DNA of 20,834 nucleotides from assembly GCA_910579055.1 (NCBI GenBank), contig CAJTSU010000048.1, positions 1 to 20,834 on the forward strand, given 5' to 3'. The position numbers and the translations under genes were made by a program. Below are positions 1 to 7,051 of this stretch, one piece after another. The notes beneath the pieces were generated by a model. That model saw only the letters and a list, made by a program, of their open reading frames with translations. It had not been told where the DNA came from and did no database searches. Origin of the DNA: an uncultured Mailhella sp. GTDB lineage: Bacteria; Desulfobacterota; Desulfovibrionia; Desulfovibrionales; Desulfovibrionaceae. The first letter of the stretch is position 1. Every line of letters starts with the position of its first letter.

Positions 1-57
1 TCAGGCCTGTTTTGCGCAAGCAGGATGTGTTTAAATATAAAATAGATGATCAGTATC

Positions 58-882
58 TCAGTTCTTTTTGTTGTCCGCCAGTAATGTTTCCATGTATTTT
101 TGCGCCGCGTCGCGAGTCCAGGCTGCGTCGTCGTACAAAGGAGCTTGCGTGTTGATGGAGCTGGCGCAAATGAACACGATATGCCCACGTACCAACAGCA
201 TAATGGTGGTCAGGCTGGTAACCATGCGATCGTCGGCAATGGTGGAGTCATGTCCGGGCATGAGAGAGTAGGCCAGTTGATATTGGAAAAGGTGCAGGTT
301 TTCCGTAATGCGTGAATCAAGCAAAACGTTTCGGCCATTCCGTGCGGCTTGAAGAAGTGTGTCTTCAAGGGCAAGGCTGTCGCGTAGCGTGGGGGGAGAT
401 ACCTTGTCGAAACTGAGAAAACCTTCTTCCAGAACGCGCCCGAGCAGGGAGGCGCTTTCCTTGTCAAAAGGTGTTCCCTCCGGATTTTTTATCGTATAGA
501 CGGCAAGTTGCCGGGTAAGCGCGTGGCGTTTGCCTTCGTTATAAAAGTGTGCCTGGTTTTCCGGAAGAAAAAGCCGGAGCAGTGTGGCGCGCTCCCCCAG
601 CTGATCGGCATTTTCTGCGAACAGTGTGCCGTTTTTTTTGTCGATTTCCACAAAGTCGGAGGGTGTTCGCAGGGTCAGGGGAGGGAGGGACGCGGGAACG
701 TCCCCTGCGGGGACGGGTTTTGTCTGCGCTGCACAGGCGGGAAGAAGCAGGCCGCCAGGCCGTAAGGCGAGCGCGAGAAGCAACACGGTCAGCAGGGGAA
801 TCAAAGCCCAAAACGCCGGGAAGTTTCGCAGAACCTCCCGGCGGGAATTGCGGCACTTTTTTCGCATTGCCTTCAGCTTCAC
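58..882 (-). CDS. Exported protein of unknown function, coupled to iorB
   Basis: A 274-residue protein that I do not recognise. A basic N-terminus (residues 1-20) is followed by a hydrophobic stretch at about 24-50 ending in LLLPACAAQ, which fits a signal peptide with an AxA-type cleavage site. LPAC would be an atypical lipobox, so a lipoprotein is possible but less likely. The rest is soluble-looking, with no obvious repeats or catalytic motif. The start used is GTG at 882, which overlaps the iorB stop (GTGA, 4 bases) and implies translational coupling. An in-frame ATG at 867 is the alternative. Being last after iorA-iorB suggests co-expression with indolepyruvate oxidoreductase, although an envelope protein has no clear role in that reaction. 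Nothing was seen in the 57 bases downstream apart from AT-rich sequence. Confidence 0.8.
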   Translation of the reverse strand: MKLKAMRKKCRNSRREVLRNFPAFWALIPLLTVLLLALALRPGGLLLPACAAQTKPVPAGDVPASLPPLTLRTPSDFVEIDKKNGTLFAENADQLGERATLLRLFLPENQAHFYNEGKRHALTRQLAVYTIKNPEGTPFDKESASLLGRVLEEGFLSFDKVSPPTLRDSLALEDTLLQAARNGRNVLLDSRITENLHLFQYQLAYSLMPGHDSTIADDRMVTSLTTIMLLVRGHIVFICASSINTQAPLYDDAAWTRDAAQKYMETLLADNKKN

Positions 883-1493
883 TTGAGCGTCAAGGCTTTC
901 ATGGCTTCAAGCCCGGCATGCAGACCGGCTTCAAAACAGGCCAGATTTTTCGCCACGAAGGCTTCCCTGGTGCCTGCGGCAATGGCCTTTTTCTGATCTT
1001 CCGGCCGGATGGGCATCATGCCGGAAGCGTAGAGCGCACCCAGCATGACCATGTTCAGGCCGAGGGCATTGCCTTGAGACAGAGCGATTTCACGTCCGTC
1101 AAACGCCAGCACCTTGTCGCATTTGGCGTTCAAATAGGACAGCAGTTCGGGAACGGGCGGATAAGTCTTGTCATCCCCGGAAGGAGAGAAGGGTTTGAGA
1201 GGAGCGGTAGAGGTGATGATCAGACTGTCCTTGCGAACCTTGTTCAGCGCGCGTACCGCCTCCAGCGGTTCAAATGCCAGCAGAATGTCGGCGCAGCCGT
1301 CCGCGATGGTAGGGCTGAGCGCGCCTCCGAGCACGGCGGTGGACTCCACTACACCGCCGCGCTGAGCCATGCCGTGAGTTTCACTCAGAACAACGGGCAC
1401 ACCCGCTTCCAGAGCGGCCTCTCCCACGAGTTTGGAGGCCAGCACGTTGCCCTGGCCTCCGACGCCCATAACATATATTTTCAAGATGTTCAT
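879..1493 (-). CDS. iorB: Indolepyruvate:ferredoxin oxidoreductase, beta subunit
   Basis: The 204-residue beta (gamma-type) subunit of indolepyruvate ferredoxin oxidoreductase. With IorA it oxidatively decarboxylates arylpyruvates, made by transamination of aromatic amino acids, to aryl-acetyl-CoA while reducing ferredoxin in the cytoplasm. The N-terminal GVGGQGNVLASKLVGEAA stretch (from about residue 10) and the ETHGMAQRGG motif (about 43-52) are the hallmarks of the pyruvate/ketoisovalerate oxidoreductase gamma-type domain. Length is usual for the family. ATG at 1493 is chosen over the TTG just before it because AAGGA lies 7 bases upstream. It begins 15 bases after the iorA stop, the standard iorAB order. 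Its own stop overlaps the next gene by 4 bases. Confidence 0.95.
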   Translation of the reverse strand: MNILKIYVMGVGGQGNVLASKLVGEAALEAGVPVVLSETHGMAQRGGVVESTAVLGGALSPTIADGCADILLAFEPLEAVRALNKVRKDSLIITSTAPLKPFSPSGDDKTYPPVPELLSYLNAKCDKVLAFDGREIALSQGNALGLNMVMLGALYASGMMPIRPEDQKKAIAAGTREAFVAKNLACFEAGLHAGLEAMKALTLK

Positions 1494-1508
1494 CAATGGT
1501 TCCTTTCT

Positions 1509-3383
1509 CTATTTCATCGGGCGGATCGCCTGCCGGGGGCAAACCTGCACGCATACGGCGCAGCCGGAACACTGGGTGGGGTCAATGGCGATGCGTTCAC
1601 CTTCGGGCTGGAAGGCCGGGCAGCCATATTCCTTGATGCAGGTTCGGCAGTGGTCGCATTTTTCCTGATCCACGGCGAAAACCGGACGCTTTTTGCCGTC
1701 GCCCTGACGCTTGTGGTGCAGAGGGCAGGGCTCACGGGCGATGATGACGGAAAGTCCATCATAATCCAGCGCTTCGCGCACCGCTGCTTCCATCTTTTTG
1801 AGATGGGACGGCTTGACCACCTGAACGTGCTGTACCCCCAGCGCCCGGACCACCGCTTCGGCGTCAATAGGTGTGAGCCGGGCCATGGCGGCGCGTTCAT
1901 CGCCTTCCGGATCAATGGCGAAGGAAGGCTGGTGTCCGGTCATGGCTGTCACCTGGTTGTCAAGGATAACCAGAGTATACTTGTGGCCGTTATAAACGGC
2001 ATTGGCCAGGCCGGTCATGCCGGAATGGAAAAAGGTACTGTCTCCGATGAACGACAGAATTTTCTGGCCGGTATGTTCCGTGGCCTGATCCAGGCCACAA
2101 GGCAGGGAAGCAGAGGCTCCCATGCACAGAATGGTGTCGGCCATGCGCAGGGGCGCGCCGAAGCCGAGGGAATAGCAGCCGATATCGTTGGGGAAAAGCA
2201 TATCGTATCCGGCGGAAGCCTTTTTGGCCGCGTAGTAGGACGCGCGGTGAGGACAGCCGGGGCAAAGGTTGGGCGGGCGAACCGGAAGTTTGGGACGATC
2301 CGCGAGATCGGGGCACTCCGCGGGTTCCCATGCTGCGCCGAAGAAAACGGCCACAGCTTCGCGCACCATTTCGGAATCATACTCATACAGTCTGGAAAGC
2401 CCGGCGATGCCCTTGCCGCCGATTTCCACCGTCACGCCGTTTTTCTGGGCCAGAGCGCGCAGGAAGTTTTCCATGAACGGTTCCAGTTCTTCGACAACCA
2501 AAACCTTTTGCTTGCCGCGCAGGAAGGTCAGCAGAGCTTCGTCGGGTTCAGGGTAGCTCAGGCCTGCGCGGAAAACGGCGACCTGATTGTCCAGTCCGAG
2601 GGACGTCACCGCATCCAGGGCATAGGCATACCCGATGCTCCCGGCCACAATGCCGAAGGGGGCGTTTTCCGGGCCGCGCACGAAATTGAAGGGAGAGGCG
2701 TTACTGATAACCCGCGCCTTGTCCAGACGCTCCAGAAGTTCCCTGTGCATGCGAATGGCGTTGACCGGCAGGGTGACTCTGGCATGATCCTTTTCCACAT
2801 GAACCGGTTTGGGCGGTTCGGCAATTTCGCCGAATTCGACCACGCCGCGCAAGTGCGCCACACGGGTGGTGGAGCGCACCATGACGGGCATGCCCAGCTC
2901 GTGTGAGAGCCGGAACGCCGCGACGGTCATGTCCTTCATTTCCTGCGCGGAAGAGGGCTCAAACAGGGGCAGCCCGAACAGGCGGCAATAATGGCGGTTA
3001 TCCTGTTCGTTCTGGCTGGAAAAAAGGCTCGGGTCGTCGGCGTTGTAAATGACCAGCGCGCCCTTGACGCCGATATAACTCAGCGTGCCGAGCGGGTCAG
3101 CCGCGACGTTGAGGCCGACATGCTTCATGGAACTCAGGCTGTACAGCCCAGCCATGGCTGCACCCGCCGCCGCCTCTACGGAGACTTTTTCATTTGCGCC
3201 GAATTCCATGCGGAACGGCGCTTTGGCCTGGAGCTTGAAAAGCAGCGTGCCCACTTCGGACGACGGCGTGCCGGGGTAGGAGCAGGCGAAATTGAGGCCC
3301 GCTTCATAGGCCCCTCGCACCAGAGCTTCATTGCCCATGAGAAGGGCTTTTCTGCCCGGCGCGTTTTCCAGCAGTTTGCTCAT
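1509..3383 (-). CDS. iorA: Indolepyruvate:ferredoxin oxidoreductase, alpha subunit
   Basis: The 624-residue catalytic subunit, which binds thiamine pyrophosphate and carries the Fe-S clusters of the 2-oxoacid:ferredoxin oxidoreductase family. Visible marks are the N-terminal GNEALVRGAYEAG and SYPGTPSSE, the central LCPGCPHRASYY motif, and the TPP/Mg-binding GDSTFFHSGMTGLANAVYNG with a downstream LDN. The C-terminus has two ferredoxin-like cysteine sets, CDHCRTCIKEYGCP and CSGCAVCVQVCP, for two [4Fe-4S] clusters. The reading frame stays open upstream to 3455, but ATG at 3383 has AAGGA 8 bases ahead and matches the family N-terminus (MSKLLENAPGRKALLMGNEA). A GC-rich hairpin lies just upstream at 3414-3431. 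The gene lies 116 bases after the ModF-like gene on the same strand, so read-through is possible. Confidence 0.96.
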   Translation of the reverse strand: MSKLLENAPGRKALLMGNEALVRGAYEAGLNFACSYPGTPSSEVGTLLFKLQAKAPFRMEFGANEKVSVEAAAGAAMAGLYSLSSMKHVGLNVAADPLGTLSYIGVKGALVIYNADDPSLFSSQNEQDNRHYCRLFGLPLFEPSSAQEMKDMTVAAFRLSHELGMPVMVRSTTRVAHLRGVVEFGEIAEPPKPVHVEKDHARVTLPVNAIRMHRELLERLDKARVISNASPFNFVRGPENAPFGIVAGSIGYAYALDAVTSLGLDNQVAVFRAGLSYPEPDEALLTFLRGKQKVLVVEELEPFMENFLRALAQKNGVTVEIGGKGIAGLSRLYEYDSEMVREAVAVFFGAAWEPAECPDLADRPKLPVRPPNLCPGCPHRASYYAAKKASAGYDMLFPNDIGCYSLGFGAPLRMADTILCMGASASLPCGLDQATEHTGQKILSFIGDSTFFHSGMTGLANAVYNGHKYTLVILDNQVTAMTGHQPSFAIDPEGDERAAMARLTPIDAEAVVRALGVQHVQVVKPSHLKKMEAAVREALDYDGLSVIIAREPCPLHHKRQGDGKKRPVFAVDQEKCDHCRTCIKEYGCPAFQPEGERIAIDPTQCSGCAVCVQVCPRQAIRPMK

Positions 3384-3413
3384 GTCGTTATCCTTGTCAG
3401 AGTCGGAGAAGGC

Positions 3414-3431
3414 CCGCGCCGGACGGCGCGG
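3414..3431 (-). other. GC-rich hairpin ahead of iorA
   Basis: A 7-bp inverted repeat CCGCGCC/GGCGCGG with a 4-base loop, in the 116-base gap between the ModF-like stop and the iorA start. No T-run follows on the minus strand, so it is not a convincing intrinsic terminator. It could reduce read-through or be incidental. Confidence 0.35.
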
Positions 3432-3499
3432 ATGCCGTTGAGAATAAGTTATCATCCCTCAAGTGCGCCTTTGTGTCCAGCCCCCGGCTTTAACCGGAT

Positions 3500-5044
3500 T
3501 CACGCAGAAACGGGCAAGGTTTCGGCGCGGATGATGCGCCCGTCCCGCATAACGGCACGATGCGTCAGGCCGGGAAGAATATCGTCCTCGCGGTGGCTGA
3601 TCAGAATAATCTGTGTGCCGCCCCGCATCAGCAGCGCGATCAGCTCCATCATGTTGCGCCGGGACGTGGCGTCGAGGCCGGAAAAGGGCTCATCAAGAAG
3701 CAGAAGGGCGGGAGCCCCGGCCAGAGCGCGGGCCAGCAGTACGCGTCTGCCCTGCCCGGTGGAAAGGGAGCGGAAGCGGCGTTCCGCCAGATTGTTCATG
3801 CCGGTCAGGCGCAAACAGCGCATGGCCTCTGCCCGTTCATGTTCCGAAAACTCCCGGTGGATGCCGATGCTGCCGTCCAGGCCGCTGAGGACAACCTGAA
3901 GCACATTGTCATCATGACTGTAGAGCGCCTGGAGGCGATCTGAAACAAGGCTGATATGGCGCTGCACGTCGGAAAGCAGTGTGAGTTCGCGCGGGCCTTC
4001 GCTTGCTCCGACAAGCTTGCGGCGCAGGCTTCCCCCTGCGGCGATCAATTCTTCGCCCATGAGCGCGCGCAGCAGCGTGGATTTGCCCGCGCCGTTCCCC
4101 CCGGCAAGCAGCCATTGCTGGCCCGGTTCCACTGACCAGTTTATGCTGTGCAGCACTTCCTGCCGGTCAATGAAGACCGTGGCGTTATGGAATGCAAAGG
4201 AGACGCCGCGCGCGGCGTCTCCTCCGGCGCAAGGGGAAAGAAGAGAGGAAGAGAACTCGAAAAACTCATTGGCCGGGCCTTCAGGGGGCAGGCAGTCTGA
4301 AACATCCCGATCACACAGTTCAATGAGTCTGCCCGCGTCCATCCTGCCAATGAGGCGGCAGAAATCCGGCACTTCGCCGTCGTGGCCGATCCGGTGACTG
4401 GTGAATACAACGGTGGGGGCATCCGGGGCTGTGACCACAGTGTCCAGGGCACGGAAAAAGGCTTCCCTTGCCCTTTTGTCCAGGCCGTCGGCGGCTTCGT
4501 CCAAAAGGAGAACCATGGGACGCCGGATCAGTGCCCGGGCCAGCAGAAGCAGGCGCAGCTGTCCCTGCGAAAGGGTGGAGGCGTCTTTGCCCAGCAGCTC
4601 CGGCGCGCCCAGTTCACGAACCAGAGAACCCGCCGCCTCGCACTCTTCCGCCGTGGCGTCTCCATAAAGCATATAGCCGTCATGCAGACCGGACAGGACG
4701 ACTTCTTCTCCTGAAACGTGCCAGCCTTGGCGCATATACATCTCTTGCAGAGCCGGGGAAACGACGGCGCACATCGCGCGCCCGGTGAGCGGAGTAGTGT
4801 CGGCCAGAGGCTTTCCCTGTTCATCGCGAACGCGCGGATCAAACCAGATGACTTCTCCACCGCCGCGCTGATCAGGCCAGGATTCACCGCGCAGGATTCT
4901 GAGCAATGTCGACTTGCCCGAACCGTTAGGACCGAGCAGGGCCATATGGCGCCCGGGAAACAGGTTGAAATCAACATGATCGAGAGCGCGGACACCCTGT
5001 AGGGTAACTGTGACCTGGCGGAGACTGACAAGCGGTGTGGACAT
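3500..5044 (-). CDS. ModF/PhrA-like ATPase with two ABC domains
   Basis: A 514-residue soluble protein with two ABC nucleotide-binding domains in tandem and no membrane segment. Domain 1 (about residues 5-250) has Walker A GPNGSGKSTLLR, signature LSQGQ, Walker B VLLLDEAADGLD and H-loop FTSHR. Domain 2 (about 285-510) has Walker A GGNGAGKSTLLR, signature LSTGQ, Walker B LLLLDEPFSGLD and H-loop ISHR. All catalytic residues look intact. The architecture and length fit the ModF (PhrA) group, whose E. coli member is about 490 residues and lies by the molybdate transporter genes. No modABC is present here, so molybdate involvement is only inferred from the family name. ATG at 5044 gives a typical N-terminus but has no good Shine-Dalgarno sequence. 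A family-1 repeat (5113-5250) lies between it and the PHP gene. Confidence 0.85.
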   Translation of the reverse strand: MSTPLVSLRQVTVTLQGVRALDHVDFNLFPGRHMALLGPNGSGKSTLLRILRGESWPDQRGGGEVIWFDPRVRDEQGKPLADTTPLTGRAMCAVVSPALQEMYMRQGWHVSGEEVVLSGLHDGYMLYGDATAEECEAAGSLVRELGAPELLGKDASTLSQGQLRLLLLARALIRRPMVLLLDEAADGLDKRAREAFFRALDTVVTAPDAPTVVFTSHRIGHDGEVPDFCRLIGRMDAGRLIELCDRDVSDCLPPEGPANEFFEFSSSLLSPCAGGDAARGVSFAFHNATVFIDRQEVLHSINWSVEPGQQWLLAGGNGAGKSTLLRALMGEELIAAGGSLRRKLVGASEGPRELTLLSDVQRHISLVSDRLQALYSHDDNVLQVVLSGLDGSIGIHREFSEHERAEAMRCLRLTGMNNLAERRFRSLSTGQGRRVLLARALAGAPALLLLDEPFSGLDATSRRNMMELIALLMRGGTQIILISHREDDILPGLTHRAVMRDGRIIRAETLPVSA

Positions 5045-5112
5045 GACGGAAAAATGCAGAGTGCGGGAAAAATGGTGAATTTTGAATGGAGTATCCGGTG
5101 AGGAATAAACGG

Positions 5113-5250
5113 GAGCATTTTGCGATTGAACGTATCTGCCAACCTGATTCTGTGTTTCGGCCCTCAGGTTTCACGCTTCCTCCGTTAGAGAGCAGAGATA
5201 AATCTCCCCCTGCTTGACTCCGTAGAGCATGTTGCCGCTGCAATGCTCTA
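5113..5250 (-). repeat. Family-1 dispersed repeat, copy R1
   Basis: Read on the minus strand, this 138-base element begins TAGAGCATT and ends AAAATGCTC, giving near-complementary ends. A TAGAGCAT/ATGCTCTA stem (5243-5250 with 5223-5230) forms the first hairpin. GGAGTC, TCTCTGCTCT, GCGTGAAACCTG and TTCAATCGCAAAA blocks follow. The same ordered blocks occur in the copy at 16881-17052 and partly at 6117-6262 and 20774-20834. The first three bases are the TAG stop of the PHP gene. Confidence 0.85.
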
Positions 5251-6093
5251 GAAAGGGAGGGAACGTATCTCGCGGGAACCGTTTTCTCTGCGGTGGAAGA
5301 TGACGCTCTCCGTATATCCTGCGGCGGAAGCATGGCGGGCGAGTTCAGCAAAACCGGTGGCAATGGTATTGACGCAGTGCCCGTCTGAACCAAAGCTGAC
5401 AGGCAGATGCAGCTCGGCGGCAGCCTTGACGATTTCTTCACAGGGGTAGATTTCCCGGCAGGGTTTGCGCAGCCCTGCGGAAGAAATTTCCATGGCCATG
5501 CCCGCGTCCCGCGCCGCGCGCAATGCGCCCCGCACCATGTCCATACTGCCGGATTTATTCAGCCAGGCATGGAATTCGCGCACGCTGAAAATTTTGATCA
5601 GATCGGGGTGGGCGACAATGTCGAACAGGCCGGATTCCGCCATGTTGCGCATGGTGGCGTAATAGCGGGCATAGCAGTCTTCCTTTTGTGCCGTGGAAAG
5701 CTGTTCCCAGTCGGATGCCGAGGCATCGAAGCCCCAGGTACCGAGGAAGTGAATACCACCGATGACGTATTCGAAATGTTCATCAGACAGAATCTGTTTT
5801 TGAAAGGGGAGCTCGTCTTCCAGCCAGTCCATTTCCAGCCCCAGCAGGACGTTTTCCTTTCCCTCAAGGGCGGCCTCGGCGGCGATTTCCCGGACTTCCC
5901 GCACATAGTCCTTGAAATGTGCGGCAAGTTTTTCGCGGTACTCGTGGGGATAATCATACCCCAGAGGGCGGGGAGAGTGTTCGGAAAAACCATGTACCAG
6001 CAGCCCCTGCCGTTTGCCCGCTTCGTACATTTCCCGTGGGGTGTTGCTGCCGTGGGCATAAAGAGTATGGGTATGCACATCCGCGCGAATCAT
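5248..6093 (-). CDS. PHP-domain histidinol-phosphatase family protein
   Basis: A 281-residue cytoplasmic metal-dependent phosphoesterase of the PHP superfamily, closest in pattern to HisJ-type histidinol-phosphatase, which turns L-histidinol phosphate into L-histidinol. Metal-ligand motifs run in order: DVHTHTLYAHG (from residue 4), GFSEHSP, GLEMDW, GGIHFLG, IVAHPDL and SFGSDGHC near the C-terminus. No other his gene is nearby, so the substrate is uncertain and another sugar or nucleotide phosphate is possible. The frame is open upstream to 6246, but that stretch is repeat DNA. ATG at 6093 has GGAG 7 bases ahead and places the HTH motif where the family has it. The gene sits exactly between two family-1 repeats in the same orientation, and the downstream copy provides its TAG stop. 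Confidence 0.88.
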   Translation of the reverse strand: MIRADVHTHTLYAHGSNTPREMYEAGKRQGLLVHGFSEHSPRPLGYDYPHEYREKLAAHFKDYVREVREIAAEAALEGKENVLLGLEMDWLEDELPFQKQILSDEHFEYVIGGIHFLGTWGFDASASDWEQLSTAQKEDCYARYYATMRNMAESGLFDIVAHPDLIKIFSVREFHAWLNKSGSMDMVRGALRAARDAGMAMEISSAGLRKPCREIYPCEEIVKAAAELHLPVSFGSDGHCVNTIATGFAELARHASAAGYTESVIFHRRENGSREIRSLPF

Positions 6094-6116
6094 AGAAGAC
6101 TCCGGTTGAACCTCGT

Positions 6117-6262
6117 TAGCGTATGTTGCGCTTGAAAATCTCTGCCAGCCGGATGCAGTGTCTTCAGCCGTCGGCATGAAACGCCTTACGGATAAAGAGA
6201 GCAGAGAGGCGTCTCGCTCCATTCGACTTTGGGAGTATTTCACCATCGAAATATTTCATGTC
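6117..6262 (-). repeat. Family-1 dispersed repeat, copy R2
   Basis: A more diverged copy, lying 24 bases upstream of the PHP gene start. On the minus strand it shows GAAATACTC with an upstream half-complement, then AAGTCGAATGGAGCGAG, TCTCTGCTCTCT, an ATCCGGCTGGCAGA block and TTTTCAAGCGCAACATACGCTA. These align in order with the copies at 16881-17052 and 20774-20834. It would form the promoter-proximal or leader region of the PHP gene. Confidence 0.7.
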
Positions 6263-6292
6263 GCGGAGTGCCAGGGCTGTTTTCAAAGGCTC

Positions 6293-6340
6293 ATCCCGAA
6301 CCCCACCAGAACTATTTCCCGGGCGGAGTTCGGGAAACAG
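6293..6340 (-). other. Weak inverted repeat after the ComFB-like gene
   Basis: CCCGAAC and GTTCGGG (minus strand) are separated by about 25 bases, just downstream of the ComFB-like stop. The loop is long and there is no T-run. It may be a weak termination or processing structure and is not supported as a true terminator. Confidence 0.2.
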
Positions 6341-6367
6341 CGTCCCTCCCAGAAGCCGTAGTCATTA

Positions 6368-6649
6368 TTATTCTTTAGGGCGGCCTGCCACGATATCAAA
6401 AGCATCGATCACGGCTTCAGCCACATCCTCGTCGCGTACAGGTTCGCCCACGACAATGGTGCCCTTCTGACAGTAACGGGCGGGAAGCCTGTTCAGCGCC
6501 AGAGCATAGATATCCTGATAGTCCTTTTTTGTCATGGAGGAGGCATAGGAGGCACCCCTGCCCTGGGTCATGTACGCTGCAAGCTGCTTGCGTACCCTCT
6601 TTTCATTGCGGTTGAAAACGAGGTCGAAATCCTTGTCATCCAGATTCAT
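6368..6649 (-). CDS. ComFB-family small protein (late competence ComFB)
   Basis: A 93-residue cytoplasmic protein whose C-terminal two thirds resemble the ComFB family. The DIYALALNRLPARYCQKGTI segment (about residues 48-67) matches the conserved D-I-x-A-L-A-L-N-x-L-P-x-x-Y core, and the C-terminus (AEAVIDAFDIVAGRP) gives the usual closing helix. Cysteines that bind zinc in some members are not evident apart from one in RYCQKG. ComFB was named from the Bacillus comF operon. Relatives in cyanobacteria have been reported to bind cyclic di-GMP, so a signalling role is possible but not shown here. ATG at 6649 is chosen because AGGA lies 8 bases upstream. The longer frame to 6724 runs into repeat DNA. 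It stands alone, with repeats on both sides. Confidence 0.75.
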   Translation of the reverse strand: MNLDDKDFDLVFNRNEKRVRKQLAAYMTQGRGASYASSMTKKDYQDIYALALNRLPARYCQKGTIVVGEPVRDEDVAEAVIDAFDIVAGRPKE

Positions 6650-6674
6650 GAAACATTCCTTTATGATTTGAAAT

Positions 6675-6691
6675 GGCTCTATTATAGAACC
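6675..6691 (-). promoter_or_regulatory. Possible promoter/operator of the ComFB-like gene
   Basis: A 17-base near-palindrome (GGTTCTATAATAGAGCC on the minus strand, 7 of 8 arm positions paired) contains a perfect TATAAT, 26-42 bases upstream of the ATG. No good -35 box lies 16-18 bases before it, which would suit an activated promoter or an operator over the -10. The call is tentative. Confidence 0.35.
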
Positions 6692-6701
6692 ATGTTGATA
6701 A

Positions 6702-6946
6702 TCCACACGGGCGAAAAGCACCATGTATCCGCGACCGGCTCGCTTGCGCCTTCGTGAAACATTGCTTCCGCTCCTTGCTCCCCTCCATGCCGCATTACCA
6801 TGCGGCGGGGGCGTCGCGTTGCTCTCGATTCCCGTAAGCCTCGAAGACTCGGCTAACGGGAACGTTGCGCGGCCTTCGGCTCGGCCTCCATGGCTCGCTA
6901 ACGCTCGCGCCTTCGGCGGTCAAGGTTATTTTATCAACACCACACT
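6702..6946 (+). repeat. Family-2 dispersed repeat, copy A (longest)
   Basis: This fills most of the 402-base gap between the ComFB-like start and the nfnB stop. Its left part (TCCACAC, then GAAAAGCACCATGTATCC at 6713-6730) recurs inverted at 8656-8683. Its right part (6866-6925, around GCGCGGCCTTCGGCTCGGCC and CGGCGGTCAAGG) recurs inverted at 9845-9903 with few differences. Internal hairpins include GCCGCAT/ATGCGGC (6789-6806) and an imperfect CCCGTAAGCC/GGCTAACGGG pair. An open frame from 6723 (starting MYPRPARLRLRE) lies inside but looks like repeat-encoded sequence rather than a gene. Confidence 0.8.
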
Positions 6947-6992
6947 ATTTCAGGGGCAAGTGAACTTGCCGAAACGGCGGAGCCGCTGAAAT
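6947..6992. other. Three-way-junction-like inverted repeats
   Basis: Nested complementarity: an outer stem ATTTCAG/CTGAAAT (6947-6953 with 6986-6992) encloses GGCAAG/CTTGCC (6955-6970) and CGGC/GCCG (6975-6985). It lies between the repeat and the nfnB 3' end. It may be a processing or termination structure for nfnB transcripts or the right border of the repeat. There is no long T-run on the minus strand. Confidence 0.4.
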
Positions 6993-7051
6993 CTTTCTTG
7001 TCCGCTTTCCCTGAAAGGAGGAGCCATCCGTACGCCCCCGCAGGCCTCGGA

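Noticed and set aside
549..2906. Very long plus-strand frame opposite iorA, iorB and the unknown gene
   Set aside because: It is antisense to iorA and iorB, whose families, starts and ribosome-binding sites are clear. Its composition (His/Gly/Arg-rich, no domain) is typical of a shadow frame in GC-rich DNA.
3430..3470. Fur-like box (GAATAAGTTATC) before iorA
   Set aside because: Only a short AT-rich resemblance, and iorAB has no iron-uptake context.
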